A program made the position numbers and the translations under genes. Below, one piece after another: positions 24,304 through 33,566 of a stretch of 64,000 bases of DNA. The stretch's first letter is position 1. Each line of letters begins with the position of its first letter. The notes beneath the pieces were generated by a model. The model was not told the origin of the DNA. It saw only the letters and a program-made list of their open reading frames with translations, and made no database searches. Origin of the DNA: an uncultured Bacteroidales bacterium (GTDB lineage: Bacteria; Bacteroidota; Bacteroidia; Bacteroidales; F082); contig ONKA01000010.1 in NCBI GenBank assembly GCA_900318265.1, positions 62,001 to 126,000 of the forward strand, given 5' to 3'.

Positions 24304-27300
24304 TTACTCTGCCGCTTCCATGCGTCCGTGGCAGTTCTTGTACTTCTTGCCGCTTCCGCAGGGGCATGGGTCGTTGCGGCCCACTTTCTTCTCCACGCGG
24401 ATGGGCTGGGTGATCTGCTTCTGCTGTGTGTCGCTGTGCGACTGCGCCAGTAGGTCTTGACGCTGCTCGCGGATCTTCGACTTGTCGATGCCTTGCGGGC
24501 CACGCGACTCACGCACGGTGTTCGGGTCTTGCGTCGGAATGTCGGCACGCATCAGGAAGGAGATGACGTCCTCGTTGATGTTCTCCAACATGGCCTTGAA
24601 CAGGTTGAACGACTCGAGCTTGTAGATGACCAACGGGTCTTTCTGCTCGTATGAGGCGTTCTGCACCGATTCCTTCAGGTCGTCGAGTTCGCGGAGGTGT
24701 TCCTTCCAAGCGTTGTCGATGAGGCCGAGGGTGATGCTCTTCTCGATGCAGAGGTTCACCTCGCGGGCACCGTTCTCGACAGCCTTCTTCAGGTTGACGA
24801 TGACGTTCATGCCGCGCTTACCGTCGGTGATCGGGATGGCGATGTTCTCGAAGTGGTGCTGGTTCTCATACACGTTCTTGATGACGGGCAGGGTCTTCTC
24901 TCCGATGATGCGGGCTTTGTCGCGATAGTGCTCAAGGGCGGCATCGAAGAGCTTCTCGGCCAGTTCGTTGGTCTTGCCTCTGTCGAACTCTTCCTCGCTG
25001 AAAGGCGGCTCGATGCCCATGGTGGAGAGCAACTCCATCTTGAGGCCTTCGTAGTCTTTCGAATCTTGGTATTCGTCGATGAGCTTTTCACCGAAGTCGT
25101 ACATCATGTTGTTGAGGTCGATGGAGAGACGCTCGCCGAACAAGGCGTGACGACGCTTCTTGTAGATGACTTCGCGCTGGGCGTTCATCACGTCGTCGTA
25201 TTCGAGCAAGTGCTTACGCACGCCGAAGTGGTTCTCTTCGACCTTCTTTTGTGCCTTCTCAATCTGCTTGGTGATCATCGGGTGTTGGATGACTTCGCCT
25301 TCCTGCAGGCCCATACGGTCCATGATGCCTGCGATACGCTCGGAGCCGAACATACGCATCAGGTTGTCTTCCAACGAGACGTAGAACTGTGAACTACCCG
25401 GGTCGCCTTGACGGCCGGAACGACCACGCAACTGACGGTCGACACGACGCGACTCATGGCGCTCGGTGCCGATGATGGCCAGACCGCCGGCTTCCTTCAC
25501 GCCAGGGCCGAGCTTAATATCGGTACCACGACCAGCCATGTTGGTGGCGATGGTCACAGTGCCCGCCTGACCAGCTTCCTTGACGATTTGTGCTTCCTTG
25601 AAGTGCAGCTTGGCGTTCAACACGTTGTGCGGGATGCCCTTACGCGTCAGCATGCGGCTGAGCAACTCGGAGACTTCCACCGAGGTGGTACCCACCAGCA
25701 CGGGACGGCCAGCGTTGACCAACTCTTGGATCTCGTCGATGACGGCGTTGTATTTCTCGCGCTTGGTCTTGTAGATCATGTCCTCCTGGTCGATACGGGC
25801 GATGGGACGGTTGGTCGGGATGACGACCACATCGAGTTTGTAGATGTCCCAGAACTCGCCCGCTTCCGTCTCAGCGGTACCGGTCATACCAGCCAGCTTG
25901 TGGTACATACGGAAGTAGTTCTGCAAGGTGATGGTGGCGTAGGTCTGCGTGGCGGCTTCCACCTTCACGTTTTCCTTGGCCTCCACGGCTTGGTGCAGAC
26001 CATCGCTCCAACGACGGCCTTCCATGATACGGCCCGTCTGCTCGTCAACGATCTTGACCTTGTTGTCGATGATGACGTAGTCGACGTCTTTCTCAAACAA
26101 GGTATAGGCCTTCAGCAGCTGCTGCACGGTGTGCAGACGCTCCGACTTCTCGGCGAAGTTACGCATCAGCTCGGCCTTGCGCAGCACCTTCTCATCGTTG
26201 CTCAAGTCGGAGTGTTCCAAATCGGCGACTTCGGCACCCACGTCGGGGATGATGAAGAACGACGGGTCGTTGTAGGCTTGCGCCAATTGCTCGCTACCCT
26301 TGTCGGTGAGGGTAACGGTATTCAGTTTCTCGTCGATGACGAAATACAGCTCGTCGTCGATGATGTGCATGTTCTCGTTACGGTTCTGCATGTAGAAGCC
26401 CTCGGTCTTCTGCATCAGGCTCTTCATGCCTTCCTCGCTGAGGAACTTGATGAGGGCGTTGTTCTTGGGCAGACCACGGTAGGCGCGGAAGAGTTGGTCG
26501 GCGCCATGTTTCTTCTCGTCCTCGGTGGCATTGGGATCGGTGAGGATTCTCTTGGCCTCGGCCAAAATCGTGGTCACATAACGCTTTTGGGCTTCATACA
26601 GCTTGACGACGTCGGGCTTCAGCTGGTCGAATTCCTGCTGGTCGCCGCGCGGCGTGGGACCGCTGATGATCAAAGGCGTACGGGCATCGTCGATCAACAC
26701 CGAGTCGACCTCGTCGACGATGGCGTAGTGGTGTTTGCGCTGCACCAGCTCGTCGGGGTTGCCTGTCATGTTGTCACGCAGGTAGTCGAAACCGAACTCG
26801 TTGTTGGTACCGTATGTGATGTCGCAGTTATAGGCGCGGCGACGTGCGGCCGAGTTAGGCTCGTGCTTGTCGATGCAGTCCACGGTGAGGCCGAGGAACT
26901 CATACATCGCGCCCATCCACTCAGAGTCACGCTTGGCCAGGTAGTCGTTCACGGTGACTACATGCACGCCCTTGCCTGCCAAGGCATTCAGATAGACGGG
27001 TAGGGTAGCCACGAGGGTCTTACCTTCACCAGTGGCCATCTCAGCGATCTTGCCTTGGTGCAGCACGATACCGCCGATGATCTGGCAGTCGTAGTGCACC
27101 ATGTCCCAGGTGACCATATTACCGCCGGCCATCCAGCTGTTCTTGTAATAGGCCTTGTCGCCTTCGATGGTGACGTGCTCGTATTTGGCAGCCAGCTCGC
27201 GGTCGAGGTCGGTGGCGGTCACTTCCACGGTCTCATGCTCGCAGAAGTATTTGGCAGCGGCCTTCACCACGGAGAACGCTTCGGGCAGGATCTCATTCAA

Positions 27301-27606
27301 TGCCTCCTCGATGTGGTCAAGCTCTTGTTTCTCGAGCTTGTCGATTTGGTTGTAGAGTTTCTCCTTCTCGTCGGGGTCCATGTCGGGGTTGGCTTCGGCC
27401 TTGGCTTTCAGCTCAGCGATTTCGGCCACCTCGGCAGCGGTCTTGTTCTTGATGTATTCCTTGAATTCTTGTGTCTTATGTCTCAGGCTGTCGATGTCGA
27501 GTTTCACGATTTCCTCGTAAGCCTTGAGTGTCTTTTGCAGTATGGGCTCCAGGGCCTTGTTGTCGCGTGAGGCCTTGTCGCCAAAGAGTTTCTTTAGAAA
27601 TCCCAT
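24304..27606 (-). CDS. secA: Preprotein translocase ATPase SecA
   Basis: 1100 residues, the long form usual in Bacteroidota (E. coli SecA is ~900). It drives unfolded preproteins through SecYEG and so feeds every signal-peptide protein in this window, including the T9SS cargo. Visible: [14 protein letters not shown] (Walker A), [20 protein letters not shown] (DEAD-type box and the SecA signature), the helicase second lobe [13 protein letters not shown] and [21 protein letters not shown], and a C-terminal zinc motif [14 protein letters not shown] that binds SecB and phospholipid. The additional length sits in the region between the nucleotide lobes (about 330-430). A -7 box lies at 27698-27705, about 95 bases upstream. 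Confidence 0.99.
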   Translation of the reverse strand: MGFLKKLFGDKASRDNKALEPILQKTLKAYEEIVKLDIDSLRHKTQEFKEYIKNKTAAEVAEIAELKAKAEANPDMDPDEKEKLYNQIDKLEKQELDHIEEALNEILPEAFSVVKAAAKYFCEHETVEVTATDLDRELAAKYEHVTIEGDKAYYKNSWMAGGNMVTWDMVHYDCQIIGGIVLHQGKIAEMATGEGKTLVATLPVYLNALAGKGVHVVTVNDYLAKRDSEWMGAMYEFLGLTVDCIDKHEPNSAARRRAYNCDITYGTNNEFGFDYLRDNMTGNPDELVQRKHHYAIVDEVDSVLIDDARTPLIISGPTPRGDQQEFDQLKPDVVKLYEAQKRYVTTILAEAKRILTDPNATEDEKKHGADQLFRAYRGLPKNNALIKFLSEEGMKSLMQKTEGFYMQNRNENMHIIDDELYFVIDEKLNTVTLTDKGSEQLAQAYNDPSFFIIPDVGAEVADLEHSDLSNDEKVLRKAELMRNFAEKSERLHTVQQLLKAYTLFEKDVDYVIIDNKVKIVDEQTGRIMEGRRWSDGLHQAVEAKENVKVEAATQTYATITLQNYFRMYHKLAGMTGTAETEAGEFWDIYKLDVVVIPTNRPIARIDQEDMIYKTKREKYNAVIDEIQELVNAGRPVLVGTTSVEVSELLSRMLTRKGIPHNVLNAKLHFKEAQIVKEAGQAGTVTIATNMAGRGTDIKLGPGVKEAGGLAIIGTERHESRRVDRQLRGRSGRQGDPGSSQFYVSLEDNLMRMFGSERIAGIMDRMGLQEGEVIQHPMITKQIEKAQKKVEENHFGVRKHLLEYDDVMNAQREVIYKKRRHALFGERLSIDLNNMMYDFGEKLIDEYQDSKDYEGLKMELLSTMGIEPPFSEEEFDRGKTNELAEKLFDAALEHYRDKARIIGEKTLPVIKNVYENQHHFENIAIPITDGKRGMNVIVNLKKAVENGAREVNLCIEKSITLGLIDNAWKEHLRELDDLKESVQNASYEQKDPLVIYKLESFNLFKAMLENINEDVISFLMRADIPTQDPNTVRESRGPQGIDKSKIREQRQDLLAQSHSDTQQKQITQPIRVEKKVGRNDPCPCGSGKKYKNCHGRMEAAE

Positions 27607-27897
27607 TTATTTGTAATTGATAGTTGAAAATTGATAATTAACTACGTTGAATCTACGATTTTACAATTAGATGTTTGCGGTTTTCGCAAAATTCGTGCAA
27701 AGGTACGGTTTTTCCGTGAATTGTCGGAAAAATGTGCCAAAAAGGCAGTGGAAAGTTGCTATTTTGCATGGCTTTAAAATGACGATAGTTCAAATCATCG
27801 TGTTAAAATTTCCGATTTTATGCAATAAATACGCTGTACTGCATAAAAAAGTATGTTTTTTGTGCAATAGGATGCATAAATTGAATAAAAAGTGGTT
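27607..27897. promoter_or_regulatory. Intergenic region holding the secA promoter
   Basis: About 290 A+T-rich bases between secA and the ATPase gene. The minus-strand -7 box TACCTTTG (27698-27705) is the likely secA promoter; its -33 partner is unclear. A plus-strand ORF (27671-27958) has an unlikely, repeat-like composition and is not called. Several TGCATA-like motifs (27815-27885) have no clear role. Confidence 0.5.
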
Positions 27898-29274
27898 TTA
27901 TGGCAATTTTATCTCCGGAATCATCAAATCCCCCTCATCCCGCACAAAATCCCGCTGATAAAACATACAATAATACACAGGCAGATAGGTGACGCCGTTC
28001 TTCACCGAGATTTTTCTTTCGTTATTCAGCACTACGGCCTTTTGGATGTGGTAGTCAGGCGTGTTCATGAAATTGTTGAGGGCACTATGCACGGTGTAGT
28101 TCTTTCCCGACTTCACTTCGATGGGCAGCACAGTCAGGTGCTCATAGTCGTCAATCAGATAGTCCACTTCGCCCTTTTGCTTGTTGTCGTAATAATGCAG
28201 CGCAAAGCCATGGGCGTGGAGTTCCTGCGCCACCACAGTCTCATACACTGATCCAAGGTTGACGCTTTTCTCGTCTCGTAGCACGGCATTGATGTTAAGA
28301 CCGTATAAGATGCTTGTCAGCAGGCCGACATCATTTATGTATAGCTTGAGCAAGTTTTTGCTCTCCGATTCCAACAATGGGAATCTGGGATTGCTAACGG
28401 CTTGCACCCCGAGGGCAATGCCGGAATTGGTCAGGTACTCAAACTCGTTGGCGTAGTCGCTGAACTGCTTGTGGCTTTTGGTGTCTTCTACATGCTTCAC
28501 AATGATCCGCTTTTTCTTGTTCTCCATGTTGGACGGGATCATGTCGTAAATCTTTCGGATAAGCAACTTTTTCTCCGTGTCGTATTGCGAGGCATCGATT
28601 CTATAAAGATTATGGATGTTGCGATGCACCTTTCTCACGTGGGCCATATTCCTGTTTTCCAAGAATTTGTTGATGGCTTCTGGCAATCCTCCCACCAACA
28701 GGTAGGTTTTGAACTGCTGCATCATGTAGTTGTGCAATGATTCGTTCAACGCCTCACCTGCAAGGAACTTTTCCCTTATGCTCTCGATGGTTTCTTGCCC
28801 ACAACCCATGGCCAATAGAAACTCTTCGAAGTCAAGCGGGTACATCTCTTCAATCTCGACACTTCCGATAGGCACTGATGCGGTCTCCGATAAGGCTACA
28901 CCCAACTGCGAGCCGCTGGCTACGTATGTGTATCGCCCCTCTTGGTTCAAAAACTTCAACATCGTCATCAAATGGGGATAGCTTTGAATCTCGTCCAAAA
29001 AGACCAGAGTGTTTTCCTTGGTGTCGAGACGGTTACCGGCAATTGCACCCAACTGAATGTAAAAATCATTGGTGCTTTTTACGTTAGCAAAAACTCCTAG
29101 GCTTTCCTTGTCTTCCTTGAGATTGATTTCAATGTAGTTCTTGAATAGTTTTTGGCCGACATATCGGATGAGATATGACTTGCCAATCTGTCGGGCACCA
29201 TTCACCAAAAGTATCTTGTTTGGCTCCTTGTGGAAGAATTCTTCAATGCGCTTTTCAAACTTCCTATACAGCAT
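27898..29274 (-). CDS. AAA ATPase with C-terminal DUF4143 domain
   Basis: 458 residues. The N-terminal AAA_14 domain has Walker A G26-ARQIGKS33, Walker B LVFLDEIQSYP and the arginine-rich sensor region. The C-terminal half is DUF4143-like and ends with a nuclease-fold-like block, KGEVDYLID...VLPIEVKSGKN, containing D, E-V-K in the order of PD-(D/E)xK enzymes. These proteins are abundant and multi-copy in gut Bacteroidota; their function is unsettled, with DNA-related or defence roles proposed. Its promoter has both elements (29292-29322), directly downstream of five regularly spaced 12-bp repeats, suggesting dedicated regulation. It appears intact. The base composition of the upstream region is A+T-rich compared with neighbours. 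Confidence 0.88.
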   Translation of the reverse strand: MLYRKFEKRIEEFFHKEPNKILLVNGARQIGKSYLIRYVGQKLFKNYIEINLKEDKESLGVFANVKSTNDFYIQLGAIAGNRLDTKENTLVFLDEIQSYPHLMTMLKFLNQEGRYTYVASGSQLGVALSETASVPIGSVEIEEMYPLDFEEFLLAMGCGQETIESIREKFLAGEALNESLHNYMMQQFKTYLLVGGLPEAINKFLENRNMAHVRKVHRNIHNLYRIDASQYDTEKKLLIRKIYDMIPSNMENKKKRIIVKHVEDTKSHKQFSDYANEFEYLTNSGIALGVQAVSNPRFPLLESESKNLLKLYINDVGLLTSILYGLNINAVLRDEKSVNLGSVYETVVAQELHAHGFALHYYDNKQKGEVDYLIDDYEHLTVLPIEVKSGKNYTVHSALNNFMNTPDYHIQKAVVLNNERKISVKNGVTYLPVYYCMFYQRDFVRDEGDLMIPEIKLP

Positions 29275-29291
29275 GATTTGTTATTTTGCTG

Positions 29292-29322
29292 CAAAAATAT
29301 ATAAATCAATTCATTCCTGCAA
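29292..29322 (-). promoter_or_regulatory. Promoter of the DUF4143 ATPase gene
   Basis: Minus-strand TTG (plus CAA 29320-29322), a 20-base spacer and TATTTTTG (29292-29299). The repeat array begins seven bases upstream of the -33 element. Confidence 0.72.
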
Positions 29323-29328
29323 CAAAAA

Positions 29329-29470
29329 GGGACTTTTTCCGAAAAATTTTGCCTAAAAAAGGGACTTTTTCCAATATTCTATAGGTCAAAAAGGGGACTT
29401 TTTCCGAAAATTTTGGCCTAAAAATGGGAATTATTCCATGATTTTAAGGGGTGAAAAAGGGACTTTTTCC
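29329..29470 (-). repeat. Five-copy 12-bp repeat array upstream of the ATPase gene
   Basis: Copies of GGGACTTTTTCC start at 29329, 29361, 29394 and 29459, with one degenerate copy (GGGAATTATTCC) at 29426. Spacing is 32, 33, 32 and 33 bases, about three helical turns, so all copies face the same side of the DNA. On the coding strand of the gene they read GGAAAAAGTCCC. Spacers are A+T-rich and partly similar (GAAAATTTTGGCCTAAAAA). The array ends 14 bases before the next gene. Best read as a cooperative protein-binding site or operator. Confidence 0.88.
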
Positions 29471-29483
29471 GTTTTTTGGAGAT

Positions 29484-30854
29484 TTACTTGCCGTACATTT
29501 TCGTCACACGCTCGCCTAAATACCGCTCTGGCGAAGGCGCAGGTGCCTCGCCGATCTTGTTGTTGCGCTTGATGAGGATGTACTCGGGGAAGGTGCGCAC
29601 ATTATAGGCTTCCAAAAGCAGTATTTGGTCGCCGAGGTCGAGGAGGGGCCAGTCTTGTTTTTTCTCTGCGAACTGCTGCTTGAAAAACTCCATCTTGTCG
29701 TGTGTGGCGATGGTGAGGATCTGCACGGAGTCGCGCCATTGGTTGTGGAGGCTCCTCAATTCCGCGAACTGATGTTCCGCGACGGGCGAGATACCATCGA
29801 CGAACTGCAGCAACACCAAGCGATCCTTGCAGTCCGATAGGCTCACTTCCTTGTCTTTGCTGTCTTTCAGGGTAAAATCGGTGGCTGCGGTGCCAGGGGC
29901 AAGGCGGTCGTATTTCGCAAAGAAATCACTGATGATGGTCTTGTGTTCAGCATATTTCGTCTGGCCCTTGATGTAATTCAGATGGTCTTTGGCCAATCGG
30001 CTCGTGCCGCGGTCGCCATAGCAGAGTTTTTGCAGGTTATAGATGGTGATGAGCTCGGCCAATTGCGGGTTGTTCGCCATCAGCGGGTCGGTGTTGAGGT
30101 ATTTCTTGAAGGCGGCAGGACCTTCGCCGAAGGCATCGCTGAGCAGGTGGCTGTCGTAGGCAGCGCTGTTGAAGTAGTTGTCGAACAGTTCCTTGAACAG
30201 GTCGATGTAGGCGTTCTGCGTGTAGAGCACGGGCTGTCCGTCGAAGTAGTCCTTGATGATTTTCTTCCCGCCGTCGCTGCTGATGCCCAATTTGATGGCG
30301 GCTATCTTGTAGCGGTTGTGGTTCTTCACATAGTCCGACTTGATGTCGGGCACCTCGCGGTTGATGGCGTTTTGGATGGAGTCGATATAGCGCAGTTGGC
30401 GACCTCGGTAGATCTGGTTGAAATGCTCCATCATATAGCCGTTAATGATCTCCTCGGAGTAGATGACTTGTCGGTAGACGCCTTTGTCGGTGGCCCGCTT
30501 CACGCGGATGGTGGGCAGCTCCTTTTCGAAATAGGAGACGTCCTCCTTCTTCTCAGGCACGATGATTTCGATGTCGTAGTTGGCATTGGGCGTCAGGACA
30601 AGGTCGACGGGTTCCAAACCGACATAGATGCGTGCGGGAAGATTTTGTTTCACATTGCCTTCAAGGATGAAATGGCCCATGGCATCTGTCTGGCTCTGGT
30701 TGAGCAAAATGCCCGTCTCGTTGACGAGGTCTTCGTAGACGAAGAGCCTGATCAATGCATTGGTCTTGTTGCTACGTCCGGTGATGGTCAAGTTTTGCGC
30801 GCTTGCCGCGACGACGAGCAAGGATAGTATGAGGGTGATGATCCTGCGTTTCAT
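29484..30854 (-). CDS. Exported thioredoxin-fold protein lacking the CxxC active site
   Basis: 456 residues. A signal peptide covers 1-19 (ITLILSLLVVAASAQ). The N-terminal ~95 residues form a beta-sandwich like the DUF4369 domain that precedes TlpA/AhpC-type domains in Bacteroidota. The middle is helical, and the C-terminal ~140 residues follow the TlpA pattern: GTAATDFTLKDSKDKEVSLSD, then RLVLLQFVDG and a late FPEYILI cis-Pro-type strand. Where the redox CxxC normally sits (W-x-x-WC-x-x-C) the sequence is VDGISPVAEHQ, with no cysteine, so it cannot act as a thiol oxidoreductase. A binding or structural role is likely. It lies directly upstream of the ATPase repeat array and downstream of coaD on the same strand. 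Confidence 0.8.
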   Translation of the reverse strand: MKRRIITLILSLLVVAASAQNLTITGRSNKTNALIRLFVYEDLVNETGILLNQSQTDAMGHFILEGNVKQNLPARIYVGLEPVDLVLTPNANYDIEIIVPEKKEDVSYFEKELPTIRVKRATDKGVYRQVIYSEEIINGYMMEHFNQIYRGRQLRYIDSIQNAINREVPDIKSDYVKNHNRYKIAAIKLGISSDGGKKIIKDYFDGQPVLYTQNAYIDLFKELFDNYFNSAAYDSHLLSDAFGEGPAAFKKYLNTDPLMANNPQLAELITIYNLQKLCYGDRGTSRLAKDHLNYIKGQTKYAEHKTIISDFFAKYDRLAPGTAATDFTLKDSKDKEVSLSDCKDRLVLLQFVDGISPVAEHQFAELRSLHNQWRDSVQILTIATHDKMEFFKQQFAEKKQDWPLLDLGDQILLLEAYNVRTFPEYILIKRNNKIGEAPAPSPERYLGERVTKMYGK

Positions 30855-30880
30855 GCCGTGAGAACGCGGAAAGGATGGAA

Positions 30881-31351
30881 TTATTGTTTTTCAGGCAATT
30901 TGACTTCCGAGGGCAGGAACTTGGAAGTGTCGCCGCCGTTCTTGTAGATATCGCGGACGACGCTCGACGACACGCCCACCAGCTCGCTTTCGGTCAGCAG
31001 GAAGATGGTCTCCAGCTCGGGATGCAGGCGCTTGTTGGCGTGGCCGATCATGTTCTCGTACTCGAAGTCGCTGCCGCAACGCAAGCCGCGGATGATGGTG
31101 TTGGCACCCACTTTCTTGCAGAAGTCGGCGGTGAGGCCTTGGTAGCTCTCCACTTTCACGTTCGGGTAGTCGGCAAAGACGGCCTCGCACCACTTGATGC
31201 GGTCTTGCAAATCAAAGGTGGAACGCTTTTCCATGTTGATGCCGACGGCGACATAGATCTCGTCGAACATGGGAAGGGCGCGAAGTACGATGGAACGGTG
31301 ACCCAAGGTGATGGGGTCGAAGGAACCGGGGAATACGGCTATTCTTTTCAT
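30881..31351 (-). CDS. coaD: Pantetheine-phosphate adenylyltransferase
   Basis: 156 residues, normal length. It makes dephospho-CoA from phosphopantetheine and ATP; the last CoA step, coaE, is also in this window at 57349. The nucleotidyltransferase motif T/HxGH appears as FPGSFDPITLGH, followed by VAVGINMEKRSTFDLQDRI, ANTIIRGLRCGSDFEYE and the ISSTxVR-type motif VGVSSSVVRDI. Its promoter lies within the 3' end of the Nudix gene: minus-strand TTG (31405-31407) and TACTTTTG (31376-31383), 21 bases apart. It is 26 bases upstream of the thioredoxin-fold gene, so the two are probably co-transcribed. Confidence 0.97.
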   Translation of the reverse strand: MKRIAVFPGSFDPITLGHRSIVLRALPMFDEIYVAVGINMEKRSTFDLQDRIKWCEAVFADYPNVKVESYQGLTADFCKKVGANTIIRGLRCGSDFEYENMIGHANKRLHPELETIFLLTESELVGVSSSVVRDIYKNGGDTSKFLPSEVKLPEKQ

Positions 31352-31375
31352 TTCAGTTGGTTTGAAATCGGCTGC

Positions 31376-31407
31376 AAAAGTATTACTTTGTTACGACTTG
31401 GCGCAAT
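31376..31407 (-). promoter_or_regulatory. Promoter of coaD inside the Nudix gene end
   Basis: Minus-strand TTG (plus CAA 31405-31407), 21-base spacer, TACTTTTG (31376-31383). It overlaps the Nudix stop codon, allowing coaD to be expressed independently. Confidence 0.65.
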
Positions 31408-32009
31408 TCTTTTCCGAGAATTTCACTGATGGAACGGAAAGTATTTTTCAGAAAGTCTTCAATTCCTTCATTCCCAATCAGTTTTATCTCAGTGATGCCT
31501 TCTTCTGTCTGGGGTTTGGGCTGGATGGTCTCTTCGCTCTCCATCAGGTACCAATAGGTGCGTTTCAGCGTCCATTCGTCATGCTCTATGTAGCAGTGCC
31601 AAGTGGAAGGCAACTCATTGATGATGTGTAGTTTGCCGATGCCCGTCTCTTCTTCCACCTCGCGTAGGGCGGCCACTTCGGGCGTTTCTCCTTTTTCAAT
31701 ATGTCCCTTGGGAAGGTCGGGGATGCCTTTGCGCACGATGCTGACAAATTTGCCGTCTTTCACGACGACACCACCGGCTGCGGGAGCCATCCTGAAGGTT
31801 TCTTTCAAGGCTAAAGCTACTGCGTCTTCACCCACTTCGTGGATGAAGGTGTCGCCAGGATCGCGTTCGTCGAGCCATTCTGGTAAAAAAATGCATAGTA
31901 GGTCGGCATCGTATCTGTCGGATTCTTGGGACGTTGCGTCGAATTTCAAAGCATCGCCTTCAATTTTTGGGAAAACCAGTGCTTTGTTTTCGTGAAAAAT
32001 CTTGTACAT
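31383..32009 (-). CDS. Nudix hydrolase
   Basis: 208 residues. The Nudix box is complete, GHIEKGETPEVAALREVEEE-TGI, matching GX5EX7REUXEEXGU, so the enzyme should hydrolyse a nucleoside diphosphate linked to another group. The ~75-residue N-terminal extension (MYKIFHENKALVF...) is typical of a Bacteroidota subgroup and is not part of the catalytic fold. After the box come ELPSTWHCYIEHDEWTLKRTYWYL strands and a C-terminal helix. Substrate is unknown. It is divergent from pyrE, with a -7 box (minus TATCTTTG, 32039-32046) about 30 bases upstream, and precedes coaD. Confidence 0.92.
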   Translation of the reverse strand: MYKIFHENKALVFPKIEGDALKFDATSQESDRYDADLLCIFLPEWLDERDPGDTFIHEVGEDAVALALKETFRMAPAAGGVVVKDGKFVSIVRKGIPDLPKGHIEKGETPEVAALREVEEETGIGKLHIINELPSTWHCYIEHDEWTLKRTYWYLMESEETIQPKPQTEEGITEIKLIGNEGIEDFLKNTFRSISEILGKELRQVVTK

Positions 32010-32012
32010 TTG
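31983..32012 (+). promoter_or_regulatory. Promoter of pyrE
   Basis: TTTG at 31983-31986, 18-base spacer and TACATTTG at 32005-32012, about 65 bases upstream of ATG 32077. It lies within the first codons of the divergent Nudix gene and shows that the longer frame opening at 32002 is not the translated start. Confidence 0.65.
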
Positions 32013-32076
32013 CAGTCGTTTAAGGTTGTTTCAAGCGACAAAGATACAAATTTTAGTTCCGAAAAGCTCTACTACC

Positions 32077-32724
32077 ATGAAATACGAAGACTCAGCATTG
32101 ACATTGGCCCAGCATCTGCTGCAAATCAAGGCCGTGAAACTCAGCCCGAAAGCCCCCTTTACCTGGGCCTCGGGATTGAAAAGCCCCATTTATTGCGATA
32201 ACCGCGTCACGCTTTCCTATCCTGCCGTGCGTACCTACATCCGCCAACAGTTTGTGGAGAAGATCGTGCAAACCTACGGCAAGCCCGATGTGATTGCAGG
32301 CGTGGCTACAGGTGGCATCGCCCAAGGCGCTCTGGTGGCGCAGGAGTTGGGTCTGCCCTTTGTGTATGTGCGCTCCGAGAAGAAGTCGCACGGCATGCAG
32401 AACCAGATTGAGGGCGTCATCAATGCGGGTCAGTCGGTGGTGGTCATCGAGGACCTGGTTTCCACAGGCAAGTCGAGCCTCTTGGCTGTCGACGCCTTGC
32501 GCGAAGCGGGTGCCGAGGTGAAAGGCATGGTGGCCATCTTCACCTACCAGATGGATCTTGCCAAGAAGAATTTTGAAGAGAAGGGTTGTGAACTGGTCAC
32601 TTTGTCGAACTACGAGACGTTGATCCAAAAGGCTGTGGAAGAGCAGTACGTCACCGAAGAGGATGTGCAGTCTTTGAAGGAGTGGCGCAAGGACCAGCAG
32701 GCCTGGAGCGACCGCTGGAATTAA
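32077..32724 (+). CDS. pyrE: Orotate phosphoribosyltransferase
   Basis: 215 residues, normal length, starting at ATG 32077 (MKYEDSALTLAQHLLQ). It makes OMP from orotate and PRPP in pyrimidine synthesis, the pathway that feeds pyrH. Visible: SGLKSPIYCDNRVTLSYP (substrate lobe), GVATGGIAQGALVAQEL, YVRSEKKSHGMQNQIEG (catalytic loop) and the PRPP motif VVVIEDLVSTGKSSL. The frame extends upstream to 32002, but that part is basic, unlike the family, and overlaps the promoter. A strong terminator and a palindromic repeat follow. Confidence 0.98.
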   Translation: MKYEDSALTLAQHLLQIKAVKLSPKAPFTWASGLKSPIYCDNRVTLSYPAVRTYIRQQFVEKIVQTYGKPDVIAGVATGGIAQGALVAQELGLPFVYVRSEKKSHGMQNQIEGVINAGQSVVVIEDLVSTGKSSLLAVDALREAGAEVKGMVAIFTYQMDLAKKNFEEKGCELVTLSNYETLIQKAVEEQYVTEEDVQSLKEWRKDQQAWSDRWN

Positions 32725-32777
32725 ATAAGATTAGGGAAACAAATCTGACATAAATCATACATAAATTTAAATAAACA

Positions 32778-32810
32778 GAACAGCCGAACTTTCGTCGGCT
32801 GTTCTCTTTT
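32778..32810 (+). terminator. Terminator after pyrE
   Basis: GAACAGCCGA (32778-32787) pairs with TCGGCTGTTC (32795-32804), followed by TCTTTTTG. Confidence 0.85.
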
Positions 32811-32811
32811 T

Positions 32812-32837
32812 GTAGAGACGCATTGAATGCGTCTCTA
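32812..32837. repeat. GTAGAGACG-type palindrome
   Basis: GTAGAGACGCATT-G-AATGCGTCTCTA; near-perfect stem. One of five related palindromes in the window, here between convergent pyrE and birA. Confidence 0.8.
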
Positions 32838-33566
32838 TAATAAAAATTTGATTTCCTTAATGTCAAAACAATAGGAAGTGTCAGCCTCGTCCCTCATCAT
32901 CAATCGACCAAATGGGTCGATCCCCGTCATGAAAAGCCGCAGGGTTTTCCCCTTGACTTCGTATTCAGCCCAAGTGCGGTAACGGAAAAGCCTTTTCAGA
33001 TAGTCGTGTTCAATGGAGGTGAGGTCGTTTTTCAGTTGTTCCACCTTTATTATGATACGCTCGGCGATTTGCTCCAAAAGCAGCTGCAAATCATATTCTT
33101 TTCCCGTTATCATCTTCATTGAGACGGGACGTGTCGGCCAGTCTTGGAAGTGTATCTGGTTGACGTTCAATCCGATGCCGATGATGGAGATGTCCATCAT
33201 GTTGGCTTTTATCGTGCTGTTGATGAGGATGCCGGCGAGTTTGTGGTTATCATAATAAATGTCGTTCGGCCATTTGATGCTGAGTTTTTCGGGCGGTAAA
33301 ATGCCGTCTAGCACCTCGATGATGCCTAAGGGCACCGCTTTGGAGAGTTGGAACTGTCTTTCGGCGGGCAGAAAACCCATGCCGACAGCCAAAGAGAAAG
33401 TGAGGTTTTTTCCAACCTCACTTTCCCAGCCGTTGTTGCCCATGCCTTTGCCTGCGGTCTGCTCGTCGGCGCTGACCACCCAGTTGCGGATGTCGCACTC
33501 CGATTGTTGCCTTTGCAGGTAGGCATTGGTGGAGTCGATTTGGACGAAATGATGGTACTGGAGCAT
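32835..33566 (-). CDS. birA: Biotin-[acetyl-CoA-carboxylase] ligase
   Basis: 243 residues from ATG 33566 (MLQYHHFVQIDSTNAYL). It attaches biotin to carrier lysines through biotinyl-AMP. Catalytic landmarks: IDSTN, SADEQTAGKGMGNNGWES (the GRGRxGRxW region, with Lys for the first Arg), KWPNDIYYDNHKLAGILI and IGIGLNVN. There is no N-terminal winged helix, so it is a catalytic-only ligase without repressor function. The frame continues upstream of 33566 but that portion is a shadow of the preceding gene. Its start overlaps the T9SS gene stop by one base (TGATG), indicating coupling. The pycB-like protein in this window has no biotin-accepting lysine, so its substrate must be elsewhere. Confidence 0.94.
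   Translation of the reverse strand: MLQYHHFVQIDSTNAYLQRQQSECDIRNWVVSADEQTAGKGMGNNGWESEVGKNLTFSLAVGMGFLPAERQFQLSKAVPLGIIEVLDGILPPEKLSIKWPNDIYYDNHKLAGILINSTIKANMMDISIIGIGLNVNQIHFQDWPTRPVSMKMITGKEYDLQLLLEQIAERIIIKVEQLKNDLTSIEHDYLKRLFRYRTWAEYEVKGKTLRLFMTGIDPFGRLMMRDEADTSYCFDIKEIKFLL

Noticed and set aside
25408..27003. 531-codon open frame opposite secA
   Set aside because: Complement of secA; no family features and no promoter.
27671..27958. 95-codon plus-strand ORF before the ATPase gene end
   Set aside because: Lysine/aromatic-rich, no signal peptide or family, overlaps the secA promoter and the ATPase 3' end.
29329..29470. CRISPR array
   Set aside because: Period of 32-33 bases is suggestive, but the repeat is only 12 bp, the spacers resemble each other and no cas gene is near.
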